38,273 bases of DNA, taken from NCBI RefSeq assembly GCF_014650655.1, contig NZ_BMVJ01000001.1, forward strand, positions 304,724-342,996. Direction: 5' to 3'. Each line of letters begins with the position of its first letter. The stretch's first letter is position 1. Origin of the DNA: Streptomyces anandii JCM 4720 (GTDB taxonomy: Bacteria; Actinomycetota; Actinomycetes; Streptomycetales; Streptomycetaceae). Shown one piece after another: positions 1 to 7,489 of this stretch. The notes beneath the pieces were generated by a model that saw only the letters and a program-made list of their open reading frames with translations, was not told where the DNA came from and ran no database searches. The position numbers and the translations under genes are program-made.

Positions 1-491
1 GCCGGCCGCTTCCCGGCGAGACCGAACTTCTCGAACAGGGAGGGACCGAAGCCGATCGTCAGCGTCAGCCGCGAGGGCGGCAGGCCGAGGGCCTCGCCGG
101 TGTCGTCGGGCGGCGCCTCGGCGAGCCCGCCGTAGGCGCCCTCGCCGACCGCCTTCCCGGCGGTCATCCGGCGCGCGGCGGCCGTCCAGTCCTTCAGCAG
201 CCGTACGAACTCGGCGCGGTCGCCGGTCTTCACGTCGAACGCGGCGAAGTGCAGCCGGTCCTGCACGGGCGTGGCGATGCCCGCCTGGTGCGCGCCGTGG
301 AACTCCACCGCGCCGCCCGCGGCTTCGCCCGCCGCCCGCTCCTCGCCGCCGGTGGCCACCGCCACCGCGCCGCCGGCCGCGACGGCGCCGAGCGCGAGCC
401 CGGCCCCGCCCCAGCCGATCACGGTCCGCCGCGAGGGGGACGCGCCGCCCTGGGCCGCGCCGGGCTCCTGGATCTCGTCGGTCTCGGTCAT
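1..491 (-). CDS. efeB: EfeB deferrochelatase/Dyp-type peroxidase (N-terminal part, cut by window edge)
   Basis: Only the first 163 codons are inside the window; the gene continues beyond base 1. Members of this family are Tat-exported heme peroxidases that work with EfeO/EfeU in ferrous iron uptake and may release iron from heme. The start is the ATG at 491. A twin-arginine signal follows (SRRTVIG near residue 21, then a hydrophobic Gly/Ala stretch), fitting Tat export. After residue 60 the sequence FHGAHQAGIATPVQDRLHFA matches the usual start of the mature Dyp/EfeB fold, followed by LTLTIGFGPSLFEKFGL. The heme-ligand region is outside the window. It lies 11 bases after the efeO stop and is almost certainly co-transcribed with it from the iron-box promoter. 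No efeU gene is visible; it could lie to the left or be absent. Assignment is firm from the N-terminal motifs plus the efeO neighbour. Confidence 0.9.
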   Translation of the reverse strand, partial: MTETDEIQEPGAAQGGASPSRRTVIGWGGAGLALGAVAAGGAVAVATGGEERAAGEAAGGAVEFHGAHQAGIATPVQDRLHFAAFDVKTGDRAEFVRLLKDWTAAARRMTAGKAVGEGAYGGLAEAPPDDTGEALGLPPSRLTLTIGFGPSLFEKFGLAGKRP

Positions 492-502
492 GGTCGCTCC
501 CG

Positions 503-1654
503 TTACTTCACGACGACGGCGGCGGCCAGCTTGGACAGCGGCTCGGCGAGCGCGTTGACCGCGTCCGAGAGCTCCTTGCGCTGCTCCTTGCCGACCTTGT
601 CGTACGAGACGAACTCGTAGGAGGTCTTGTCGGCCTTGTCCGTGCGGTACTGGCCGAGCAGGGCCTCCAGCGCGGCGAACTGCTTGTCCAGCTCACCGGT
701 CAGCGCCGGGTCGTTCTTCGCGGCCACCGGCTTGAGCAGCTCGTAGGCCTTCTGGGCGCCCTCGACGTTGCCCTTGAAGTCGACCAGGTCGGTGTGCGCG
801 TAGCGGTCCTCCTCGCCGGTGACCTTGCCGGTGGCGACCTCGTCGAGGAGCTCCTTGGCGCCGTTGGCCATGGAGGTGGGGGTGATCTCGGCCTTGCCGA
901 CCCGCTTCTGCCAGTCCTTCAGGTCGGTGACCAGCTGGTCGGCGAGGGTCTTCTCCTCGGCGCCGATCTTCCCGTCCTGCCACAGGGCCTTCTCCAGGCG
1001 GTGCCAGCCGGTCCACTTCTGGCCGTCCTCCAGGCCGTCCTCGCGGACGTCGACCTTGGGGTCGATGTCGCCGAAGGACTCGGCGACCGGCTCGGTGCGC
1101 TCCCAGCCGAGGCGCGAGACGGCGTACGCCTTCTTGGCGGCGGCCACGTCGCCGGCCTTGACGGCCTTCACGAAGGTCTCGACGCGGGGCAGGGTCTCGT
1201 CGGCCTGGTCCTGCGCGTACTGGCGGTACTCGGCGACGGCCCTGTCCAGCCGGGGGTCGCGCTTCGCGGCCGTGCCGTCGCCGGTGACGGTCAGCTTCTG
1301 CCGCACGCCGTGCCCCTTCATGCCCGGACGGCAGGCGATCTCGTACGAGCCCGCCTTGACCTCGGCGGTCAGCGTGTACTTGGTGCCGGGGCCGATGTTC
1401 TCCTTCTCGGAGACGATCCGGTCGTCGGGGAAGACGATCTCGACCTCGGTCGCCTTGGAGCCCTTGTTCTCTATCTTCAGGGTGACGTGCCCGGCCGGGA
1501 CCGTGTTGGCGGAGGTCTCGCAGGTGTCGTCCGCGGCGGTCACCCGTATCGCGTCGCCGTCCTCGGCGTCGCTCTTGGCGGTGCAGGCCGTCAGGGCGGT
1601 CAGAGCGGCCGCGGTGGCGGCGGCGGTGACGACGGTACGTCGGACGGCTCGCAT
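503..1654 (-). CDS. efeO: EfeO-type iron uptake lipoprotein (cupredoxin + M75 domain)
   Basis: 383 residues, normal for EfeO. It is the cell-surface component of the Efe ferrous/ferric iron uptake system, thought to bind iron and pass it towards the permease. The N-terminus is a lipoprotein signal: arginines, a hydrophobic run, then the lipobox LTAC with the acylated Cys near residue 24. Residues about 35-125 form the cupredoxin-like domain with Cys, Met and His near GSYEIACRPGMKGHG. Residues about 135-380 are the helical M75/imelysin-like domain, including the HxxE metal motif in GWHRLEKALW. The ATG at 1654 has a GGAG six bases upstream. It is first in the operon with efeB and sits behind a candidate iron box, so repression by a DmdR/IdeR-type regulator in iron-replete cells is expected. 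Confidence 0.93.
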   Translation of the reverse strand: MRAVRRTVVTAAATAAALTALTACTAKSDAEDGDAIRVTAADDTCETSANTVPAGHVTLKIENKGSKATEVEIVFPDDRIVSEKENIGPGTKYTLTAEVKAGSYEIACRPGMKGHGVRQKLTVTGDGTAAKRDPRLDRAVAEYRQYAQDQADETLPRVETFVKAVKAGDVAAAKKAYAVSRLGWERTEPVAESFGDIDPKVDVREDGLEDGQKWTGWHRLEKALWQDGKIGAEEKTLADQLVTDLKDWQKRVGKAEITPTSMANGAKELLDEVATGKVTGEEDRYAHTDLVDFKGNVEGAQKAYELLKPVAAKNDPALTGELDKQFAALEALLGQYRTDKADKTSYEFVSYDKVGKEQRKELSDAVNALAEPLSKLAAAVVVK

Positions 1655-1704
1655 GCAGGCTCCAGGAGGGAACGGGTCGACGGAGCGTCGACTCGATGGT
1701 CCAG

Positions 1705-1723
1705 TTCGGTGAGGCTTGCCTAA
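1705..1723 (-). promoter_or_regulatory. Iron box (DmdR/IdeR-type operator) upstream of efeO
   Basis: On the minus strand this reads TTAGGCAAGCCTCACCGAA. Compared with the DmdR1/IdeR-type consensus as I remember it (TTAGGTTAGGCTCACCTAA) it matches 15 of 19 positions. It lies about 50 bases before the efeO start, in a promoter position. This is the expected way for an Efe operon to be switched off by iron. The regulator gene is not in the window. Confidence 0.75.
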
Positions 1724-1811
1724 CTTACCTGAGTCTTACCCGTGCCATACCCACCGGGGTCCGTGATTCAGCTCGCATCCGCGCGGTCCCGGGTGATGTT
1801 TCAATGCCCGG

Positions 1812-2645
1812 GTGACTGACTACGACGTGCTGCGCGTCTTCTGCGGCCCGAGCGGCGGCTACGGCAACGAGCTCGGCGTCGTGCGCGACGGCTCCCGCGT
1901 GCCCGGCCAGCAGGACCGTCAGGCCCTGGCCGCCAAACTCGGCTTCAGCGAGACCGTGTTCGTCGACGACCCCGAGCGCGGCGTCATCGACATCTACACC
2001 CCCACCCTGCGCCTGCCCTTCGCCGGTCACCCCTGCGTCGGCACGGCCTGGCTGCTCGACGTACCCGAACTGGTCACCCCCGCCGGGGTGGTGGGCGCCC
2101 GGCTGGACGGCGAGTTCAGCTGGATCGAGGCCCGCCCGGAGTGGGCCGCGCCGCGCACCCTGCGCCAGTACGCCACCGCCGCCGAGGTCGACGACCTCGC
2201 CGTACCGCCGCCCGGCGAGCGAAGCGAGATGGGGGTCCCCCCGGACGAAGTCCGGGGGAGGGTCTACGCGTGGGCCTGGGAGGACGAGCTCGCCGGCCGG
2301 ATCCGCGCCCGGGCCTTCCCGGGCCGAATCGATGAGCGCGGCGGCAGCCGCTCCGGTGGAGCCGGTGCTTGCACCGGGGGCATCGACGAGGACGAGGCGA
2401 CCGTCGCGGCCGCCCTGCTGCTCACCGACCGGCTGGGCCGCGCCCTCAACATCACCCAGGGCGCGGGCTCCCAGATCCTCACGGCGCCCCAGCCCGGCGG
2501 CTGGGTAGAGGTCGGCGGCCGGGTCCGTCTGGAGGGCGCCGAGGGCTCACGCCCGGCCGCCACCGCCATCGGCGCCGGACTCCGGTCGCTGAGCGGCGGA
2601 CTGAGGTTCCAGGCCGAGGTCCTGGGCCCGAGGCCCCGGACCTGA
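1812..2645 (+). CDS. PhzF-family isomerase/epimerase-like protein with internal insertions
   Basis: 277 residues starting at a GTG; an ATG eight bases upstream is closed by a stop at once, so the GTG is preferred. PhzF-family proteins have a two-lobed diaminopimelate-epimerase fold and isomerise small metabolites; the substrate here is unknown. Family features visible are GYGNELGVV near the N-terminus, the Glu of GFSETVFV, and FAGHPCVGTAWLL (the GHP..GTA motif). The usual C-lobe D-x-x-TGSA motif appears altered, as DEDEATVAAALLL, so activity is uncertain. Two stretches look inserted: residues about 136-149, encoded by a palindromic repeat, and a Gly/Ser-rich stretch at about 177-194. It is not near phenazine genes and converges on the heme oxygenase gene. 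Confidence 0.8.
   Translation: MTDYDVLRVFCGPSGGYGNELGVVRDGSRVPGQQDRQALAAKLGFSETVFVDDPERGVIDIYTPTLRLPFAGHPCVGTAWLLDVPELVTPAGVVGARLDGEFSWIEARPEWAAPRTLRQYATAAEVDDLAVPPPGERSEMGVPPDEVRGRVYAWAWEDELAGRIRARAFPGRIDERGGSRSGGAGACTGGIDEDEATVAAALLLTDRLGRALNITQGAGSQILTAPQPGGWVEVGGRVRLEGAEGSRPAATAIGAGLRSLSGGLRFQAEVLGPRPRT
2216..2260. repeat. Palindromic dispersed-type repeat inserted in frame in the phzF-like gene
   Basis: The stretch contains GCGAAGCGAGATGGGGG followed by a hairpin: CCCCCGGAC (2238-2246), loop GAA, GTCCGGGGG (2250-2258), giving a perfect 9-bp stem. Elements with this GCGAAGC...CCGGAC-GAA-GTCCGGGGGAG pattern are, from memory, scattered through Streptomyces genomes, usually between genes. 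Here it lies inside a coding region and adds about 14 codons (ERSEMGVPPDEVRG) without breaking the frame. Confidence 0.65.
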
Positions 2646-2724
2646 CGTTCCGGACCTGACGTTCCGGACCCGACGTTCGGGACCCGATGTTCGGGACCCG
2701 ACGTTCCGGGCATGACGTTCCGGG
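2641..2724. repeat. Six 14-bp tandem repeats between convergent genes
   Basis: Six consecutive 14-bp units with consensus CCYGACGTTCSGGR: 2641-2654, 2655-2668, 2669-2682, 2683-2696, 2697-2710 and 2711-2724. The first unit contains the TGA stop of the phzF-like gene and the array ends 11 bases before the heme oxygenase stop. A terminator or structural role at the convergent 3' ends is possible but unproven. Confidence 0.85.
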
Positions 2725-2734
2725 CCTGGAAGAC

Positions 2735-3382
2735 CTAGGGCCGCACCCGGAGTTCGGCGTGGAGTTCCTCGAACACCCGGGTGTTGAGGGCGAACGCGTG
2801 CCGGCACTCGGCGGTCACCCGCCCTCTCCCGGCCGCGTCCGCGCCGAACCCGTCCAGCAGCCGCCGGTACTCGTGCCGGAACGCGACCGGGTCGGTGAGG
2901 CGGTCGAAGACGTAGAAGCGCACACCGGGACCCCCGGGGGCGAAGCCCCAGGTGCGCTCCGCGCGGTCGCGGACGACCCGGCCGCCGGAGAGGTCGCCGA
3001 GGTAGCGGGTGTAGTGGTGGGCGACGTAACCGGCCGGCCAGGCGCGGGCGCACTCACCGATCCGGGCGGCGTAGCGGAGCGTCGCGGGCAGGGCCGTGAG
3101 CGTCGACCGCCAGGCGGGGCCGCGCAGATGGGCCAGGTCCTCGGCGAGCGCCGGGAGCCGCAGCAGCTCGGGCCGTACGAAGGGCCCGGCCACCGGGTCG
3201 CGGGCCAGCCGCGCGGCGTCCCGCTCCAGCGCCTCGTAGACGAACCACAGTTGCTCGGTGTAGCGGGCGAAGGCCGCCACGTCCAGCCGGCCGCCGAGCA
3301 GGGCGCTCATGAACGGCGCGGACTCCGCCGCCCGGTGCTGCTCACGGGTGGCGGTGCGCAGGACGGCGGAGAAGGAGTCCAT
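2735..3382 (-). CDS. Heme oxygenase (biliverdin-producing)
   Basis: 215 residues, the usual size of a bacterial HmuO-type heme oxygenase. It opens heme oxidatively to biliverdin, CO and ferrous iron in the cytoplasm. Visible motifs are the proximal heme-ligand helix TREQHRAAESAPFM (His near residue 16), RYTEQLWFVYEALE, and the distal helix YTRYLGDLSGGRV carrying the GDLSGG glycines. The start is the ATG at 3382; no clear ribosome binding site precedes it. The gene lies 33 bases after map on the same strand, too little for an obvious separate iron-box promoter, so it probably rides on the map transcript. Together with efeO-efeB 1.2 kb away it could serve iron recovery from heme. Confidence 0.93.
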   Translation of the reverse strand: MDSFSAVLRTATREQHRAAESAPFMSALLGGRLDVAAFARYTEQLWFVYEALERDAARLARDPVAGPFVRPELLRLPALAEDLAHLRGPAWRSTLTALPATLRYAARIGECARAWPAGYVAHHYTRYLGDLSGGRVVRDRAERTWGFAPGGPGVRFYVFDRLTDPVAFRHEYRRLLDGFGADAAGRGRVTAECRHAFALNTRVFEELHAELRVRP

Positions 3383-3415
3383 GGGCGCGCTGGGACGACG
3401 CTGGGAGGAAAGGCC

Positions 3416-4273
3416 CTACGGCAGCGTCAGGATCTCCGCGCCGGTGTCCGTGACCACGAGGGTGTGCTCGAACTGGGCGGTGCGCCTGCGGTCCTTGGTG
3501 ACGACCGTCCAGCCGTCGTCCCACACGTCGTACTCGTACGTGCCGAGGGTCAGCATCGGCTCGATGGTGAAGGTCATCCCCGGCTGCATGACGGTGGTCG
3601 CGTGCGGGCTGTCGTAGTGCGGGACGATCAGACCGGAGTGGAAGGAGGAGTTGATGCCGTGGCCGGTGAAGTCGCGGACCACGCCGTAGCCGAAGCGCTT
3701 GGCGTACGACTCGATGACCCGGCCGATGATGTTGATCTGCCGGCCCGGCCTGACCGCCTTGATCGCCCGGTTCAGGGCCTCGCGGGTGCGCTCGACCAGC
3801 AGACGGCTCTCCTCGTCGACGTCGCCGACGAGATAGGTGGCGTTGTTGTCGCCGTGCACCCCGCCGATGTACGCCGTCACGTCCAGGTTGACGATGTCGC
3901 CGTCGCGCAGCACCGTCGAGTCCGGGATGCCGTGGCAGATCACCTCGTTGACGGAGGTGCACAGCGACTTGGGGAAGCCCCGGTAGCCGAGCGTCGAGGG
4001 GTAGGCGCCGTGGTCGCACATGTACTCGTGCGCCACCCGGTCCAGCTCGTCGGTGGTGACGCCCGGCGCGATGTGCTTCGCCGCCTCCTCCATCGCCTGC
4101 GCGGCGATCCGCCCGGCGATCCGCATCGCCTCCACGGTCTGAGGCGTCTGCACCTCCGGCCCGGTGTACGGCTTCGGCGCGGGCTTCCCGACGTACTCAG
4201 GACGCCGGATGTTTCCGGGTACGGAACGGGTGGGGGACAGCTCCCCGGGAACGAGCAGCGACTGGCCAGACAT
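3416..4273 (-). CDS. map: Type I methionine aminopeptidase
   Basis: 285 residues from the ATG at 4273. It removes the initiator methionine from nascent proteins in the cytoplasm. The pita-bread fold metal ligands are all visible in order: D in [10 protein letters not shown] in [11 protein letters not shown] in [11 protein letters not shown] in FTIEPMLTL and E in AQFEHTLVV. The N-terminal extension of about 40 residues before the catalytic domain, including RRPEYVGKP, is common in actinobacterial MAPs. The frame stays open further upstream to 4531, but that part is antisense to the neighbouring small gene and lacks family similarity. Streptomyces usually carry more than one map, so this may not be the essential copy. 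The heme oxygenase gene follows on the same strand. Confidence 0.95.
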   Translation of the reverse strand: MSGQSLLVPGELSPTRSVPGNIRRPEYVGKPAPKPYTGPEVQTPQTVEAMRIAGRIAAQAMEEAAKHIAPGVTTDELDRVAHEYMCDHGAYPSTLGYRGFPKSLCTSVNEVICHGIPDSTVLRDGDIVNLDVTAYIGGVHGDNNATYLVGDVDEESRLLVERTREALNRAIKAVRPGRQINIIGRVIESYAKRFGYGVVRDFTGHGINSSFHSGLIVPHYDSPHATTVMQPGMTFTIEPMLTLGTYEYDVWDDGWTVVTKDRRRTAQFEHTLVVTDTGAEILTLP

Positions 4274-4333
4274 GCCCGCGAGTCTATCCGGGGCCGATGG
4301 GGGAACATGTCGGTGGCGAGAGGAGAGCTGGTC

Positions 4334-4567
4334 ATGCCCCTGTTCAAGAAGCGGACCGTGGGAAAGCCGGGCGAGTGGTTCTACTGCCTCCAGCACGGCA
4401 AGGTCGAGGAGGGACCCGAGTGTCCCGCCAAGGACCGGTTCGGTCCCTACGCCTCCCGCGAGGAGGCGCAGCACGCGATGGACACCGCCCGGGAACGCAA
4501 CCTCCAGTGGGAGAACGACCCCCGCTGGCACGACGCCCCGGCCCCGGACGCGGACGAGGACCGGTAA
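4334..4567 (+). CDS. Small SPOR-like conserved protein (77 aa)
   Basis: A 77-residue protein beginning [18 protein letters not shown]. The stretch [20 protein letters not shown] resembles the C-terminal half of SPOR-type domains, where a Gly-Pro-Tyr segment is followed by a helix; that is a resemblance only. [19 protein letters not shown] carries two cysteines. No signal peptide or membrane segment is seen. The ATG at 4334 is chosen because AGGAG lies nine bases upstream; an in-frame ATG at 4307 has no such site. It diverges from map with about 60 bases between the starts. Function is unknown. Confidence 0.75.
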   Translation: MPLFKKRTVGKPGEWFYCLQHGKVEEGPECPAKDRFGPYASREEAQHAMDTARERNLQWENDPRWHDAPAPDADEDR

Positions 4568-4590
4568 GCGGGCCGGTCCCCGGCCGGTCG

Positions 4591-4670
4591 GGCCGGTGCG
4601 TGAGCCGGTCGGGCCGGTGCGTGAGCCGGTCGGGCCGGTGCGTGAGCCGGTCGGGCCGGTGAGTGAGCCG
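4591..4670. repeat. About 3.8 copies of a 21-bp tandem repeat between convergent genes
   Basis: Units at 4591-4611, 4612-4632, 4633-4653 and a shortened, one-base-changed copy at 4654-4670. Each unit holds GGCCGGTGCGTGAGCCGGT. The rest of the gap between the SPOR-like gene and the SIS-like gene (4568-4783) holds nothing else I recognise. Read on the minus strand in one frame, the units encode a repeating Pro-Ala-Arg-Pro-Ala-His-Ala heptad, but I do not call a gene there. Confidence 0.9.
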
Positions 4671-4783
4671 TGGCGGTGCGCTGCTCGCGCAGCCGCACCG
4701 CGTGCTCGTTCGTCCGGACGTCGTACGGCATCAGCCCCCGGCAGGCACGGGGCCGGCCGGGGGCGCAGCGCGTCGGGGCGGCG

Positions 4784-5380
4784 CTACCAGCGTGCCGGCG
4801 GGGGAGCCGTGAGTTGTTCGGTCAGCCGTGACAGGCGGTCGCGGAGGCGGCCGCCCCTGGGGGCGGGCACCGCGTTCTCCCCGGCCGCCGCGCTCACCAG
4901 GTGCTGCACGGTGTCCAGGTCCAGCTCCGCGCCCCGCGGCACCGCGAGCGTCTCGTGGGCCATCGCGCCCAGCTCGCCCTCCCCGCAGCCCAGCGCCAGC
5001 ACCGTCGCCCCGGCCCGGCGTGCCTCGTGCACCCGCTCCAGCAGCGGCGCGGGCTCCTCCGGGGCCACGACCAGCAGTGTCTCGTCCCGTCTGGCCGCCT
5101 CCAGCCGCCCCAGCCCCACCGAGAGGTGGGCCGGATCGCCCGGCCGGGGCTCGTGCCGCACCAGCGTGGGGGCCAGCTCCGGGGTGCCCGACCAGGCTGC
5201 CTCGTCCACCAGATGCGCCGCCAGATGCCACGGCTCGTACGCCGGAGTGCCCACCAGCAGCAGCCCGCCCCCGTGCGCGACCACGGACCCGCGCAGCGCC
5301 CCCGCGAACCGCCGCGTGGCCCCCAACCACTCGGTCCCGGCGAGCACTTCCCGCAGCAACGCGACCCTTACGGCATCCAT
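4784..5380 (-). CDS. Hypothetical protein, possibly SIS-fold (198 aa)
   Basis: 198 residues from the ATG at 5380 (MDAVRVALLREVLAGTEWLG). I do not recognise a named family. The pattern ETLLVVAPEEPAPLLERVHEARRAGATVLALGCGEGELGAMAHETLAVP resembles the core of sugar-isomerase (SIS) domains: a beta strand, a helix of about 15 residues, then a second strand and an acidic loop. No catalytic residues can be named. No signal peptide or transmembrane segment is visible, and it has many Ala/Arg/Leu helices. It diverges from npdG with a 162-base gap that must hold promoters for both. A longer open frame extends to 6322, but that part is antisense to npdG. Confidence 0.7.
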   Translation of the reverse strand: MDAVRVALLREVLAGTEWLGATRRFAGALRGSVVAHGGGLLLVGTPAYEPWHLAAHLVDEAAWSGTPELAPTLVRHEPRPGDPAHLSVGLGRLEAARRDETLLVVAPEEPAPLLERVHEARRAGATVLALGCGEGELGAMAHETLAVPRGAELDLDTVQHLVSAAAGENAVPAPRGGRLRDRLSRLTEQLTAPPPARW

Positions 5381-5530
5381 ACGACCGCATCCTGCCGCAA
5401 ACGGCCCCACTCGAGGTGCGGATCGCTCCGGATTCGCCCGCCTTGGTGACCGTACGACCGCTCTCCTCGGCGCCCGTACCGTCGCCCGGCGGGGCGGCCG
5501 GGCGGCCGGTCGCCCCGCCCCCCGCGGACG

Positions 5531-5536
5531 TAGAGT
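5531..5536 (+). promoter_or_regulatory. Candidate -10 box giving a leaderless npdG transcript
   Basis: TAGAGT, a good Streptomyces -10 hexamer, ends six bases before the npdG ATG at 5543. Transcription would start on or next to the A of the start codon. No convincing ribosome binding site is present, which agrees with a leaderless mRNA. The -35 region is poor. Confidence 0.4.
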
Positions 5537-5542
5537 CGGCCC

Positions 5543-6256
5543 ATGACCTCTAGTGACAGCGCACAGCAGCCCGTGAAGGCGCCCGCCAAGGATCCCTGGG
5601 ACCTGCCCGACGTCTCCGGGCTGGTCGTCGGTGTGCTCGGCGGGACCGGGCCGCAGGGCAAGGGGCTGGCCTACCGGCTCGCCCGTGCCGGACAGAAGGT
5701 GATCATCGGCTCCCGGGCCGCCGAGCGCGCCCGGGCCGCCGCCGAGGAGACCGGGCACGGAGTCGAGGGCGCCGACAACGCCGAGACCGCCCGCCGCAGC
5801 GACGTCGTGATCGTCGCGGTGCCATGGGAGGGCCACGGCAAGACCCTCGAGTCCCTGCGCGAGGAACTCGCCGGCAAGCTCGTCGTGGACTGCGTCAACC
5901 CGCTCGGCTTCGACAAGAAGGGCGCCTACGCCCTCAAGCCCGAGGAGGGCAGCGCCGCCGAGCAGGCCGCCGCGCTGCTCCCGGACTCCCGGGTCACCGC
6001 CGCCTTCCACCACCTCTCCGCCGTGCTGCTCCAGGACCCCGGGATCGAGCGGATCGACACGGACGTGATGGTCCTCGGCGAGGAGCGTGCCGACGTCGAG
6101 ATCGTCCAGGCCCTGGCCGGCCGCATCCCCGGCATGCGCGGCGTCTTCGCGGGCCGGCTGCGCAACGCCCACCAGGTGGAGTCGCTGGTGGCGAACCTGA
6201 TCTCCGTCAACCGCCGCTACAAGGCGCACGCGGGCCTCCGGGTCACCGACGTGTGA
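5543..6256 (+). CDS. npdG: NADPH:coenzyme F420 oxidoreductase (Fno/NpdG)
   Basis: 237 residues, normal for the family. It moves a hydride between NADPH and F420, supplying reduced F420 for actinomycete reductases in the cytoplasm. The N-terminal Rossmann motif VVGVLGGTGPQGKGLAYRLA (residues about 27-47) is followed by VIIGSRAAERA, whose Ser-Arg fits binding of the NADP 2'-phosphate. Further family features are VVIVAVPWEGHGKTL and VVDCVNPLGFDKKG, with HLSAVLLQDP further on. The C-terminal helix contains GRLRNAHQVESLVANLISVNRRYKAHAG. The start is the ATG at 5543; a -10-like TAGAGT just before it suggests a leaderless transcript. The small membrane-protein gene follows after 64 bases. Confidence 0.93.
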   Translation: MTSSDSAQQPVKAPAKDPWDLPDVSGLVVGVLGGTGPQGKGLAYRLARAGQKVIIGSRAAERARAAAEETGHGVEGADNAETARRSDVVIVAVPWEGHGKTLESLREELAGKLVVDCVNPLGFDKKGAYALKPEEGSAAEQAAALLPDSRVTAAFHHLSAVLLQDPGIERIDTDVMVLGEERADVEIVQALAGRIPGMRGVFAGRLRNAHQVESLVANLISVNRRYKAHAGLRVTDV

Positions 6257-6320
6257 GCCGATGGGGGACACTGGTCGGCGAAGCAGTCCCGAGCAGTGTC
6301 CCCGACAGGAGCCCGCCGCC

Positions 6321-6512
6321 ATGCCCCGTCTCGCCCTCTACGCCCTCGCCGTCTGCGTGCTGTCCGTCGCCGCGGCCGTCGTCTCGTTCGTCCAGGGCAG
6401 CTGGCTGGGGATCGTCTGGGTCCTGCTGGCGGGGCTGTCGTCCAACATGACCTGGTACTACGCCCGCCGCGGCCGGGTCCGCCAGGACGGCCCCGGGTCC
6501 GTCACCGGCTGA
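6321..6512 (+). CDS. Small two-helix membrane protein (63 aa)
   Basis: 63 residues beginning MPRLALYALAVCVLSVAAAVVSF, with a second hydrophobic segment LGIVWVLLAGLSSNMTWYYA, then a basic tail ARRGRVRQDG. It is predicted to span the membrane twice. The ATG at 6321 is chosen because AGGAG lies nine bases upstream; an open frame reaches back to 6261 without such a site. Function is unknown. Its last 11 bases overlap the 3' end of the convergent M50 protease gene. Confidence 0.7.
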   Translation: MPRLALYALAVCVLSVAAAVVSFVQGSWLGIVWVLLAGLSSNMTWYYARRGRVRQDGPGSVTG

Positions 6513-7302
6513 CCGAGCAGAACTCGTTCGTGCCCTGCCAGAACCGGTACAGCTCCTGGCCGCAGTACTGGTCGAGTGCCCCGATGCCCAGCGGGCGCAG
6601 CACGGCGTCGATCAGGTCGAAGAACGCGTTGTTGAGCGACGGCACCCACAGCAGCGCGAACACGAACAGCAGTCCGAACGGCGCGAACGGCTCCACCTGC
6701 CGCTTGACGTTGTACGACAGCCAGGGCTCGATCACGCCGTAGCCGTCCAGGCCCGGCACCGGCAGGAAGTTCAGGATCGCTGCCGTCACCTGGAGCAGCG
6801 CGAGGAAGGCCAGCGCGAACCGGAAGTCGCGCGGCACGCCGTCCAGCGCGTGCAGCCAGAACGGCGCCGTGCACACGATCGCGAACAGCACGTTGGTGAG
6901 CGGGCCCGCCGCCGAGATGACGCTGTGCCGCCAGCGGCCCTTGATCCGGCCGCGCTCGATGAACACCGCGCCGCCCGGCAGACCGATCCCGCCCATGATC
7001 ACGAACAGCACCGGGAGCACGATGCTCAGCAGCGCGTGCGTGTACTTCAGCGGGTTCAGCGTGAGGTAGCCCTTCGCGCCGATCGTGATGTCGCCGCTGT
7101 GCAGGGCGGTGCGGGCGTGTGCGTACTCGTGCAGGCACAGCGAGACGATCCAGGCCGCCGTCACGAACAGGAACACCGCCACGCCCGGCTGCTGGGCGAA
7201 CCCGGTCCAGGTGGCCCACCCGGTGACGGCGGTGACGGCCAGGATCCCGACGAAGACGGGACTGACCCGCCGGTCACTGCGGCGGCTGGTGGCGGTGGTC
7301 AT
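6502..7302 (-). CDS. M50-family site-2-type metalloprotease (Rv1488/SpoIVFB-like membrane protease)
   Basis: 266 residues from the ATG at 7302, which has GGAG nine bases upstream; an open frame continues to an ATG at 7359. It is a polytopic inner-membrane zinc protease. The zinc motif HExxH is in SLCLHEYAHARTALHSGD, inside an early transmembrane segment, and the third-ligand motif is NFLPVPGLDGYGVIEP, the usual NxxPxPxLDG of S2P-type enzymes. Several hydrophobic segments flank these, for example VFVGILAVTAVTGWATW and LSIVLPVLFVIMGGIGL. No PDZ domain is seen. The substrate is unknown; S2P enzymes often cleave membrane-bound anti-sigma factors, but no such gene is adjacent. It diverges from the SARP gene. 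Confidence 0.9.
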   Translation of the reverse strand: MTTATSRRSDRRVSPVFVGILAVTAVTGWATWTGFAQQPGVAVFLFVTAAWIVSLCLHEYAHARTALHSGDITIGAKGYLTLNPLKYTHALLSIVLPVLFVIMGGIGLPGGAVFIERGRIKGRWRHSVISAAGPLTNVLFAIVCTAPFWLHALDGVPRDFRFALAFLALLQVTAAILNFLPVPGLDGYGVIEPWLSYNVKRQVEPFAPFGLLFVFALLWVPSLNNAFFDLIDAVLRPLGIGALDQYCGQELYRFWQGTNEFCSVSR

Positions 7303-7489
7303 CGGGGAGGGCTCCTGGGCTCGGGCACGGGTGCGGATCCGGTCGACCGTACCGGTCACGGAGAGGAACGTCCCGGCCGGGTCGGGAGGTTCCTGCGGCG
7401 CCCCCGTCCCCTCCTGCCCTCCTGCTCGGATCCGGGCGGTTCACGCCCACCGGAAACCCGGAAGCGGTGCGCGTGCGTCCCCGGACACA

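Noticed and set aside
4274..4531. N-terminal extension of map to 4531
   Set aside because: It is antisense to the SPOR-like small gene and lacks family similarity. The ATG at 4273 gives normal length.
2687..4567. 626-residue plus-strand frame covering heme oxygenase and map
   Set aside because: High-GC shadow frame rich in Gly, Arg and Val with no motif, antisense to two clear enzymes; only its last 77 residues are a real gene.
4447..4731. 94-residue minus-strand frame containing Pro-Ala-Arg-Pro-Ala-His-Ala heptads
   Set aside because: The heptads are a by-product of the 21-bp DNA repeats and the frame runs antisense through the end of the SPOR-like gene. Only the first 25 residues look protein-like.
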